64,000 bases of DNA from the NCBI RefSeq assembly GCF_016545825.1, contig NC_052621.1, positions 12,176,199-12,240,198 of the forward strand, written 5' to 3'. Position numbers and translations under genes: made by a program. The first letter of the stretch is position 1, and every line of letters begins with the position of its first letter. The notes beneath the pieces were generated by a model. That model ran no database searches, was not told the origin of the DNA, and saw nothing but the letters and a program-made list of their open reading frames with translations. This document shows positions 11,352-22,597 of this stretch, one piece after another. The stretch comes from Eucalyptus grandis (lineage: Eukaryota; Streptophyta; Magnoliopsida; Myrtales; Myrtaceae).

Positions 11352-12960
11352 TTGCTTTTTATATTCTCAAGGTGACGCCGAAGAGTGAGAAAATAATTTG
11401 CTTTTTTGTATTCGATCCGAATCTATCCGATTCGGGTAGCATGATCTAACATCAACCCATTCTCAATTCCATCAACATAAGTTAAATCCGCACATTATCC
11501 GATTATTCATTCCAAGAGCAACATTTCAATAGGGGTCAAGACACCTTCTTTGACATAGGTTACTTCTTCTTTTTGGGTTCTTGAAACTTAGCGTAATCTA
11601 AATATCCGTGTCTATATCTCCTCTTTCTTTTATATTAGGTTGCTTACACATGCAAGCAAGCGGTACGTGGAATTTTTATTAGTCATCGAAATTGATTTCT
11701 TCTTCTAGTTATCAATTTATATATACAAAATTGATTTCCTTTTGAAATGATTTCAATCAGAATGATAAAATGAGGCCAAAACCTAGCTCGCTTGCTCGCG
11801 CGCTCTCTCTCTATTTATGGGGCCAAGTCTCAACTCCAATTTATCATCATGACAATGTCCCTATAATCTCGTTGATAAACTAATAGGAAAGGGCTCTTTC
11901 CTTTTACCTTTGGATGGCATTAATTAGCTAAATCCCATGATCATGCATTTGCCGCAATTTGCTGTCCATGATGGGTGTTACCCTCCTTTTGCGGATTTAG
12001 ATAATGCCACCAAGCTCTTCAATGGCTTATTATATCATTATCTTGAGGGAGCCATTCGTGCAAAGCTTGCTCTAGAGTAGCTTTGTGTTTCCATTGTAAT
12101 CATGAAATCGAGCGAAATGCATGCTCGCACGACATCATTATGCCAGAAGGAAAAATCAAAGAAATTTTTTATTAGAAACACCGTCAGTTATTTAAAAAGA
12201 AAAAAGAAAGAGTATAATTTCGACAAGCGAAGTTGAATCAGCTAGATAAATGTGTACTTGAAGAAGATAAGGTGGAAACCATAAAAGTTAATAAACATGG
12301 CTAGGGAGATCAATTTTTTTTTCCCACAATCAGTGTTTTCAAGAGTTTGAGGAATATTTTTTGTGCGGAGAAGTTCTGGGGAAATGATGTCATGAAAATG
12401 GGACCAGAATGGGCGCATGGATGAGGGTTTGACTTCTCGTGACGATGCTTTCATGTGATATAATGATTAAGGAAAGCGACCAAGGAAGTTACGTCGAGTT
12501 AATTAGGAAAGCATGAAAAAGACCCTTGCTTTCTTTCGTGGCCTTGTCCATAAGACCACGCTTGAGCGAATAAGCCTCCTTTAAATAGAAACGTCCCATT
12601 AAGCACAAATTATTTAATACATGCATGCTTATATCTTAACCTCGGGCACACTGATTATGTCATTAGCAAGATAGGAAAGCATAATCTCCATAAACCTTAC
12701 AAGACTAAGTAGCATATATTCTCATGAAAATTAATGTAACCAAGATTCGGCTGCCACTAATTTCAAGAAGAGTATTCATGCTTTGAATTTTTTTTATATT
12801 CTTTTTTTTTATTGAGGTACACCATAACCCTATCTTTCTAGGCCATAGGTATCTTAAAATAATTGTCCAGTGGGCTTTGGCTTCCGCCAAAGTCCGATGC
12901 TAATAAATGCTTAATTTATGTTATTGAAACAAGACATCATGTCATGTATTTACCCTAGGA

Positions 12961-12982
12961 AGAGAGAGAGAGAGAGAGAGCA
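12961..12982. repeat. (GA)n microsatellite
   Basis: A GA run inside segmental copy A2, where copy A1 has GGAAGAGCGGGGGCGAGGGC. The array therefore expanded after the duplication. Confidence 0.85.
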
Positions 12983-13295
12983 TAGGTAATGGTGTCTGAG
13001 GGAGTCTTTCTTTTTTGGTTTTATTTTTACTAGGGTTTTTTAAGTGCTAGACACCCAATTTGCTCAGGGTAATCACTGCTTTTAGTGGGGGGCAACTTAT
13101 AAGAGTGGGGACTTTTGATTCCCCCTTTGTTTTAAAAGAGGGGAGAGGAGGAAAAGGGACAGCTTTTCTCGTTGACTTGCCCCAGAAAGTCTGGCAAATT
13201 TAGAGGGCAAGTATAAAGGGAATCCTATCCCCTGCAAAAGGACTCAATGAAAGGATTCTCTCATACATGGTGGATCTGCACTCACTCATTCATGT

Positions 13296-14373
13296 GAAAA
13301 AGCTCTCTCTCTCTCTCTCTCCCACCCCCTCCCTTCTCAATCGAAGCTAGTCATAAGGCAGGTATGCTCGCAAAAGGGAGAGGGGAAAGAAAATTGAAGG
13401 AAAAGGTCACTTTCTTGGTTCCTTGCTGATGTTATTTTGTGGGGGAGAGGAATAACTTTTGCATCCAAAAAGACGGAGCATTTTTTTTCTCTCTCTCTTT
13501 TAAAAGATGGGGATTTTTAGGAGAGAGTAAAGTGGTGGGAATAGGAAACTCCACTCAAAGTTTGGAGATCATTATCGTGATATATAGTGTCTTTCTCCTT
13601 TACAAACCACGATTAGGGTTTTAGGGTCTTAGATTCATTATATTGAATGAAGGTTAATGTTGATTGCCCGGTTTCTTCAATCAAAATAATCTAAATGAGT
13701 CTACAGAATAATATTACAACTTTTTTTCCCTACGATTCCTAACCGTCACAATGCATTGTTCACATGTTTACCGATGTTTAGACCCAAAAGGAAAAAAAAT
13801 CGTAGGTATTGTAGCTCTCTCAGTTCTTTAGATGAATTAATCTCCCTTCACCCTCTAATATCAAAACCCTAACTCTTTCCTTGAGGGACAAGGACGTCGT
13901 GTCATTATTTTATGCTAATTATCCATTTAGTTTCATGTGCATCGTTGTTAGACTGGCTTAAATCTGGTCTAATATGGAATTTCAATCGTTACGTGAAGCT
14001 TGCCTAACATATCGAGTCATGTCGATTTGAAATTATTACGTAATATTACTACATATAGTGGATTTCTGTCACTTCTCATTTAGTGACAAGTTTCGAATCG
14101 TGTTCTTATGGGATCTTACGTCAGAAATTGGCATCGCCATGAGTTGGTTGACAACAAGATGCTCATGCTCCTCCAAGGAAGATAGTGCATTAACGCTCAA
14201 CGCAAAAACAAAAAGAAAAAAAGGAAAGAAAAAATATGATTTACTGATGGTGCATGGTGATTAAGATATCTGATTGATCCAATACCAGTGCAAAAGTCAC
14301 TTGATGCCCTAATGGGCCAGTAAGGAACATCTTAAATGGAGAAGAGAAACCACCCCGAACAACCCCCTCACCC

Positions 14374-14406
<33 letters not shown>

Positions 14407-16160
14407 AGGAAACATATTCTTCCTCCACTCATTCATGTGATGGGCTTCCAGAAGTTCCTCCCTCCAATTTTTCAGTGCCACGCCCCAAAGAAAAGTACTA
14501 TTCTCTACTTGTCAAGGAATGAGAGAGGAAATTGGTTCTTGTTGTCCATGAAAACAAAGCAAAGCAAAATCTAGGTGTCCTATTAACCTATCCTTTGTTT
14601 CTTTTCTTTTTCCCTGATGTTACAGCCTGGACCCAAATGAACAGGTGCATTGACTTTTCTTTCATGGATTGGTGAATTTAGCATGATTTAGTGGTCCATT
14701 TGGGGCATGGATCATGCAAGTGGTCTCTTTAGCTTCGTTCCAATTTAGTTTGTCCTTTTTTACAGCTTTGAAACCACTGTACCTTTCACTCTTTGGATCG
14801 ATTCAGCTCATACTCCACCACCGCAACTGGTCCTCGTGGTGTTTATACGGAAGGTTGTAAAGGACTCCAGTTTCAATGTCTCTGCTTTTAACTTTTCTTC
14901 ATTTGTACCTTTTGCTATGTATATGTTTGGGATGAAACTTAATCATACCCCGAGTTTCATGTGTTCATTTGCACTAGGAATCTTCATAAATACAAACTCT
15001 ATAAAGACACAAAGAAGAAAAGAGGAGTACATATTGTCTAGCGATTTAATTATAAAATAACGGTCACGTCAAGTTAATCCACTGAATTCGCATCCAACAT
15101 AAATTTTAAACAGACAAAATATCATTGATCGCTTTCATTCTCATTTTATTTTGTGGACATAAGGGTTCTTGTCTTAAGTGAAGGAAGAAAATTGCTTTTA
15201 TTTGTGTTCCTTCATGAGAGAAAAAGCTCGTTTAGAGAGAGGTAAAAGCACGATTTATCTTTCACAAGAGAAAAGCCATTATTATTCAAAACCAGACATG
15301 TCTTGTTCAAACCCCATCTACTTTTCGAGGTCTAACCAAAGTATTACAAGCAAAAAGCTCATTCCAAAAGTCAATGATCTTGAATAAACGAAGATGCAAA
15401 TCAAGTCTAATCAAGTTTCTCTACCTAATGTGACTCCATGAAACAAGGAAATGATACAAGGAAATGATACAAGGAAACAAAACCACTGCATATTGTAAGC
15501 CACGAAGCAAATTCATGCAATATAAATAAATAATAGACCATGTCCATCATTTGTTATTTTAGTAAGTAGGACGTGACGTCCCTTAAAATAATTAGTGGCG
15601 TATCCATATGTCAATCCTCACAAGAGTAGAGCAAACAAATCACCTTTACATTCCCTTAAATATTGTCCCGAGTTTAGCAAATTCCATACCGTTCAACATT
15701 ATTAAAGATATAACCATCAGCCCACCATTTCTCTCCATTAATCCTCCATGTTTTTCAACAAATTTAAATGCCAACACAATGCAACTTATTATCAACTCTT
15801 CTCCTCTTCTAGAAAGTTGAACGATACTCCTTAAAATGGTTCTTTAATCAAAGCGGACCATGGCAGACACGCATGGCTTGAGCCAAAATATGGGCAGGCA
15901 AAACTGTACCAAGTCAAGTCAAGGATCATAGAGATCCACGTGGGAGATTTTTCGAGGACATAGACAAGCGTTAGAGGTCGGACCTGCCGAAGCCAAAGCC
16001 AGTCAAACTAAAATAATGGTGGGCGAATGAAATTCAACAATTAGGAACTTATCAACATATGGAAGATTCGTGACCGCCAATTCTTGACTATTGAACATCG
16101 ACATTGATGTTTTTACGGTTTCATTGAGATTGACCGAGGCCTTGTTTCTTGCATGATTCC

Positions 16161-16195
<35 letters not shown>

Positions 16196-18628
16196 AGAGT
16201 ACAAATATATAAGAATTGATCTGCATGGATAGATTGTTTGCTATAGGTGCCGGCTACATCAAAGACTTTTTCTTTAGATCCACTAATAATGACATAGTTA
16301 GGCATGCTGCCAAGATACGATAAGCTTTTCTTATTCAACTGGTGGTGAGAAAATCAAGAACGCATTTCGTGGTGTCGCGGTCACACTCTCAAGCCAGGGA
16401 ATACAGAATACCCCCAATTCCAAGTAATTGAATCGATGCCAATCAAGTGTAAACTACCATTATGATGAAATTCACTCTCAACCCCCACGAAAAATGACCC
16501 TAATGAAAGGTACATGGACCACTTACATCTTCCGTGTCGTATTATTACCCGTGAGGGTGTTGACAATACTTCCTTTTCTCGTCCAATGTTCATTTATATT
16601 TCGATAGCAATGCTAGAGACATAAGAAAATTATTTATGAAAGTGACGTGTGAAATTACGAGATGAATTGAAATTTGACATTTAAGTTCCATTTCTTCTGT
16701 AGAGAATAAATGATCTGAAAAATATTTTATTAAAAATGATTGCTTGTGTTGATTACAAAAATGAATAAACAAAAAAGATGTATATCACCCACGAAAATGT
16801 CTAAATATAAATTGTTTAAAGCAACACAAGTAATCATTCGTAGAAAAATAGTTTCTATATCATTCATTTCCACTAAATAGGATCTTAAATAAAGTACATT
16901 CCTCTCCACGTCCGATAGAGTTCTTCATATCTCTTAATAAATTGATTTTATGAATTAGCCTTTTACTTCAAGAATCTGTACACCTGTACCATGAATCGTT
17001 TTGGCAAGATGCATGCCGTCCATCGGTCCCGGTACGACCGTGGATTAGAAAACTTAAAGAAACGAAAAAAGTAGAAGTTAGGAAAAGGAAATATCGTTAG
17101 CAAAAAAAACAAAAAAACAAAAGGAAAAGTTAGGAAAAGGAAATACTAAAGAAAGGGGGGAGGGCCAAAGAAAGAAGGAATAGTAAAATGCATCCTCCTG
17201 TTGATATGATGAACCTAGGTCAGCAGGGTTGACATAGTGAACCACAAAAAAAAAAGTAAAACGACTATTCATGTGCACGTGCGGCGTGCGTGAAGAAAAA
17301 TACAAATCATTACAAGAAAAATTGCCAGCCATATCGCAAGAGAGAAAAAGGGAAAAGAAAAAGAAGAGAAAAATCAAACCCTTTGACCCCAAAAACATTA
17401 AAAAAAAAAAGAATTAAAAAGAAAATAAAAAGAAAAGTCCAGCAAATGATTCGTCATGATGGAGCCACGTCAGGCCCATTTTGGGTTGCCTGAGTATGCC
17501 CTTCTCGGTCGTGGATGTAGTGATGAGAGGGGGGTACTTTTTTTCTATGCTGCGTATGATGGTGCCCTCCAGAATGGGGTTAGGGCATGGTCCATGACTT
17601 GAACCATTTTTAATGCTTGTGATTATTGTAAATGGTCAAAGATGGAGATGGGGATTTTGACAGCATGATTACGAGTATGCTGCTGCGAGGCAGGACGACA
17701 TTTGGGGAGTCTTTCTCGACATTTCTTTTGGGTCGAGATATGTTGAATTGTCTTCTTTTTTTTTCTTCTTTTTTGAAGTGGGGGATTTCTCATGGCTCGG
17801 GAAAAAAATAATAATGGAAATTTAGGCTGTCGCCGGGTCGAGGGCGATAACTATTTATTCGTGTCTCGTGGCTAGGTAGACGTGGAATTGGACGCAGACA
17901 GAAGCAGGCACACATTCGGGACTAGAAAGGACGACGAGATGGAGGAGAAACGTTTCTTGTAATTTGGTTGCATGAGAGAAAGACCTTGAAAGTGATGGCT
18001 GCACATTCGTATCTCTAACGATACGCCGGTCATTGTAAGCATTGATCCACGCATTTTTGCATCTGTCTTTTCTAAATTTTTTACTAGATATATCGACTAT
18101 AATTGAAACACCCATTTTAACATGGCATGGGATTAGAGAGGGTTTTCATTTGGCTGCGCTATGGACGAAGATCTCCTATACTCATGCTTACAAACAATAT
18201 TACATTTCATTTAAGATTAATCATTGGGAGGATTGTGACATCGTATAAAATGAGGATTCTCTATCATTATATCACGTCTATGCCTCAACAAATTTTACTT
18301 ATGAAATTATTCATTCACAAATTTCAAACACAAATATTATTTTCATGGATCAATGGTTACGATGATTGTGACACTGCATGATGATACGATTGGATATCAA
18401 CGACATACCATCTAATTCGGCGAATACTTGTAAAGCACCAAGTGTCTTCATACAATTTATATATCGGCTTACACGTGACAAGCAATCAAATCTGGGAGAA
18501 AGCATTCAACTATAGAAGATAAGTAATCTGTAAAATCTTCCATACTTATATGGTTAATTACGAAATAATGTGCAATTTCTAATATAGAGGTTTAATAAGT
18601 ACAACACAAGTTCGTGCCCCCATTATAG
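13296..18628. other. Non-coding interval, no gene recognised
   Basis: AT-rich sequence with a pure A run of about 28 (14378-14405), a (CT)16 microsatellite (16163-16194) and scattered CT tracts (13300-13321, 13485-13500). The longest open stretches (up to about 111 codons at 16003-16338, minus) are low-complexity or run through microsatellites. A motif resembling the segmental-duplication tail (CCACTCATTCATGTGATGGG) recurs near 14425. No promoter-plus-exon structure, tRNA or known microRNA sequence was seen. Confidence 0.6.
16163..16194. repeat. (CT)16 microsatellite
   Basis: A long CT run. Antisense it produces an Arg-Glu repeat in a spurious open frame. Confidence 0.9.
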
Positions 18629-18845
18629 GTTTTCTCTTGATACAAAGTAATCTAGCTACACTAGAGTAGAATGACAAAATGTCAAATGAAATCACAAGAT
18701 AGTTATTACTATATTTGATTTTTGAGATGACTATTAGCCAAGTCAGATGACGAATTTAACTTATGACAATAACTCAAATTTTCTATTGTGGAATTTTTTA
18801 CCATGGCAAATATAGCATTAATTATTCAACATAGGAGGCACGTTT
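18629..18845 (+). repeat. Local tandem duplication, copy 1 (about 217 bp)
   Basis: Runs from GTTTTCTCTTGATAC to CAACATAGGAGGCACGTTT and is repeated immediately downstream at 18846-19090 with few substitutions. Shared landmarks are GTAATCTAGC, AGAATGACAAA, TCACAAGATA and GGAATTTTTTACCATGG. Confidence 0.85.
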
Positions 18846-19090
18846 GTTTCCTATTAATGCAGGGTAATCTAGCCAAACTAGAATAGAATGACAAATTGTC
18901 AAATGAAATCACAAGATAATTATTACTATATTTGATGTTTGAGATGATTGTTAGCCAAATCAAACGACAAATTTAACTTGACAAACATCGTGGTAAATAT
19001 AACAAATGACATGGAGTCAAATTTTCTATTATGGAATTTTTTACCATGGAAAACAAAGCATTAATGATTCAACATAGGTGGCACATTTAC
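18846..19090 (+). repeat. Local tandem duplication, copy 2 (about 245 bp)
   Basis: Adjacent repeat of 18629-18845. It carries about 28 extra bases (near 18985-19015, around ACATCGTGGTAAATATAAC) that copy 1 lacks. No coding potential in either copy. Confidence 0.85.
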
Positions 19091-21870
19091 TAATAACTTA
19101 AAAGTAATATGCCACATGTTTAGATTATCCGATAGTAGGTTAATACATGATGACATGATAATGTGACTCCTACATCTATGCATGAATTCTAATACGGTGA
19201 TCTTTATAAGCTCTCCCCTTCAAATTTCATCGCATATCTCTAAAGAGACGTCTCTCAAAATTATCGCCCTTATCCATCCTATTTTCGTTCCATCCTTCAT
19301 TTGTTTGACTTACTATTTATATTTGTAAAGATGTGAATACCATAAGCCAACCAAATAAATAAATAAATAAATAAATAATAGAGAAAGAAAAAGTAGTAGC
19401 TTTTGAAAATGTCATTTCTTGGGATGATTGCTTTTTGTATGGTAATATTTGTCCTCCATCACTGTGGACAAATCAGAAAACGAGCCTAGCAGTGCGCCAT
19501 CTTGTTGTCAAACCCCACCTAGCTCTTTACCAAATTATTGACTTTCTTTTAGGTGAAACACAACATCATATGGACAGATACTGTTGTTTTTAAGGCCTGT
19601 GTCGGTACTCGGGATGTCAAATGGCTAGGGTTTTTAGGAGGGTTGACTTTTGACAACTACAAAACTTAGATCAGTGTTCTGGAAACTAATTTCTAATTTC
19701 GACAGTATTGCACGATAAACACGAAGTTAAATGAAAATGCCGTCCAGCTACTAGGCATGCCTGCATCTGTAAAACACGGGTGAATCACCTGTTGTTTGCA
19801 TCGATAAATCCAAATCTCTTCCAACCGTTAAGTTTCTATGCCTATGCTGCTTGAAACAGATATGCGTCCTTTTAGGTTTGAAAAGAAACCCATGATTGTA
19901 GGCTATAATGTAACGTTCCATGTATTATATTATATGGGAGAAGACAAGTGAAGTGACCCGTAATTTGTGTATCCATCCCCAATCGTCATTGGCTTAAATA
20001 CTTTATTGGATGGTTGGTTTATATAATGCGAATCGGTTCATCACAAATGATACCAAAGCGGCACACTACTTTTTGAAATGGGACAAGGTGCTATATAGTG
20101 AAAGTTGTGTTTGGAATTCTACTTCCAATTTAAACTTTTATAATGGATCAACCAAATTGAGTACCCTGTCTGAGTGAAACTAATATAGCAGAGTGTCAAT
20201 GGTGATTTTTTGTTTATTTTTTCCAATCTTTACAAGACTTAAATACCATCTTCCTTTTTCCAAGTTACTGAAGTTATGCCATAGTAGGTTTCTCTGATTT
20301 TTGAGACTTTAGCATTCAATCAATTCATCAACAGTTGGATTAGGTACATTACATCATATCCTTCATTTCGCTTATGTTCCAACTGTAGAAATGACGTTCT
20401 AATGACTCAAGTATAATATCTACCCTATGTCCAAAAACATCAATAGTGCTCAATGATGTGATAGGTTGATTGGTTGCCACCTCCCAACATATGTATTGGT
20501 GTTTGATAATAGTTCAATGAAGAAATCTCATAATCAATGTGTGGATAGTGAAAACACGGTGAATGTATGAAGTCGAGTGATGCAGTGTTGCGACACATTC
20601 CTGAGTTATTGCTATGCATTGAGAATTACCGTGGTTTGAAGTATTTAAAAAATTCTAATTGGTCCATCTTGACTTAAAATCTTAAGTAAATATTTCTCCA
20701 TTTAGATACATTAATATGCTTAGACTTGGACACCCTTTTTTGCCTCATTCTAGAATCTATTCTATGGGCACCGGTGCCTGAGGTTTTGCTACTTGGAATG
20801 GTTCTATGGATCTTAGGATACCCTATAAAACTTATGTACATTCTACATTTTTTTTTTGTTTATTAACATCAACATTTTTTGGGTCAGAAACATAATCAAC
20901 ATTAAACATTAAAAAAATTAAAATCATAAAGACATAATCACATGGGAAGTAAAAAATAATTTTAAATTCCTCCTATCATCCACACATTTAAACATGGGTA
21001 CTTCATAATAAAAGTAAAGAAAGTAATGGATAGTCAGATGCATATATATCTACTTAAAGGAAAAATACAGACTACCATAAACAAGTCATATAATATATGA
21101 TGGGTAGGAGGTAGATATGACCTTAATCTTGGAACTTACTTTATACGCACACGTTCGAAACTATGAAACTTGAAACTTATCTTTTGACATCTTTTACCAA
21201 TCTTGGAAACTACCTACTCACGCTGGTGCAATGAATTATAATTCTCTTCTCCAAACCCATTGGCGATTATCAAATTGGAACTTTTTTTTGGCGCTCTCAA
21301 TAAAAGAAGAATAGGCCTTGAAGACTTCATTCCCTACTTTCAACGTCAACACTTCTTTTCCCCCCTTTTCGGCTTTTGATGTACTCTTTTTCTTTTTTCT
21401 TTTTTTATGTCAAGCAAATAGTGTCCTGAGTTTATCTATCTGGATTTTTTCTCAAGAAATAAAAAAAGGACTTTATATCCAATTACCTTGCGAAACATAA
21501 AAACATATAATGTCTACATATAGTATCCCCTAAATGTTAAAATAGTTCTAAACAAATAAATATACAAGTTTGTTGTTTTAAATCGTTATAGTGCTACAAA
21601 ATTAATAAAATATTGATATTTGCCGCATACATTACTATTGCAATCACGCGGAAGGTATGACTTAGACGCCTTTCGACATGGAAAATAACTAGTTTTACTA
21701 AGCAAAAAAAAGCTGGACACTCCTTGAATAAATTTCCAATTCTCTAAAGAACAATCAAAATAATCGATCTAGGTTTCTGCATGACTATACTACTTTCGTA
21801 CATTGGCAGTACTTATTTTATTTTAGGAGGAAAAAAAAAATAGAAGAAAAAAAGACTATTACAAAAAGCA
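19091..21870. other. Non-coding interval upstream of the WAV3-like gene, no gene recognised
   Basis: AT-rich sequence with an (AAAT)n run near 19355-19378. Nothing resembling a coding exon, RNA gene or transposon end was recognised. Confidence 0.55.
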
Positions 21871-22003
21871 TTGAAAGTCAAAAGACAGAAAATAAAAAAA
21901 CTGAAAAAAACAGAAAGAAAAGGAAGGGAGACCGGTGGCACGATAAAGCAACCAACTTTCACAATTCAACCAAAACGTGCTTTTATCCAATCCACCACCC
22001 CTC

Positions 22004-22058
22004 CACCACCACCACCACCACCACCGCCTCATCCTCCTCCTCCTCCTCCTCCTCCTTT
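22004..22058. repeat. (CCA)n/(CCT)n trinucleotide tract
   Basis: Runs of CCA then CCT about 540-600 bases before the start codon at 22598. It generates a polyproline open frame (21871-22152) that I do not accept as a gene. It lies at or just upstream of the likely promoter or leader of the WAV3-like gene. Confidence 0.85.
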
Positions 22059-22299
22059 TTTACCATCTTGCAAAACCGCCCAGGTCAAAATTCTCTCTCT
22101 GTCTCTCCTCTTTCTCTCTCTAATGGCGGCCAAGAATGCTGGCTCCAAGTAGCAGCAGCAACCAGCGGCAACCGGCAGCAACCCACTTGATTCATCTTCG
22201 TCTTTACATGACCCAGTCCCCTGTTTTGACGTTTCCTTTTAATTCCCTTTTACAAAATCCCCCCGCTTCGACATTTCTCTCCTCTCCATACAAACCTCT

Positions 22300-22410
22300 A
22301 CCTCTCTCTCTCTCTCTCTCCCTCTCCCTCTCTTGGTTTTCGTGTTCCACTTGAACTTTTCTTAAAGCCCTCCTCCCTCCCTCTCTCTCTGTCTCCCTCT
22401 CTCTCGTTCC
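22300..22410 (+). promoter_or_regulatory. Pyrimidine-rich promoter/leader region of the WAV3-like gene
   Basis: Dense CT tracts (22303-22335 and 22371-22405) directly upstream of the ATG at 22598. Such CT-rich patches near plant transcription starts and in 5' leaders are common. No convincing TATA box was located, so the transcription start is not assigned. Confidence 0.45.
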
Positions 22411-22597
22411 AATAACTCTCTCGGCTCAAAGACAGCTACCGAGTACCGAGCTCCCCAAGATAACTTCTTGAGATCTGTGGCTTTCGTTTCGAGCCAGAAA
22501 GGCGAGAACTTTGGTGGGTTTTTGTGTGCTCTGGGGCGAAACGATTTCTGGGTTTCTCTTCCGTGGCTGAGATCTCGCAAGTGCCAAGGAGAAAAAA

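Larger units (their letters stand above)
7270..13295 (+). repeat. Segmental duplication, copy A2
   Basis: Partner of the block at 1020-6275, with the anchor pairs listed there. Here the stretch 11300-11370 is continuous while its counterpart in the first copy is split by about 2.6 kb, so this copy shows the pre-insertion state. Conversely, between about 7610 and 11240 this copy holds roughly 3.6 kb where the first copy has only about 0.95 kb, so it has its own insertion(s) or the other has a deletion. The last shared motif is a GTACATGGTGGATCTGCACT-like segment at about 13260-13290. Confidence 0.8.

Noticed and set aside
21871..22152. Polyproline frame upstream of the WAV3-like gene
   Set aside because: Produced by CCA/CCT microsatellites, with Lys-rich low-complexity text before it.
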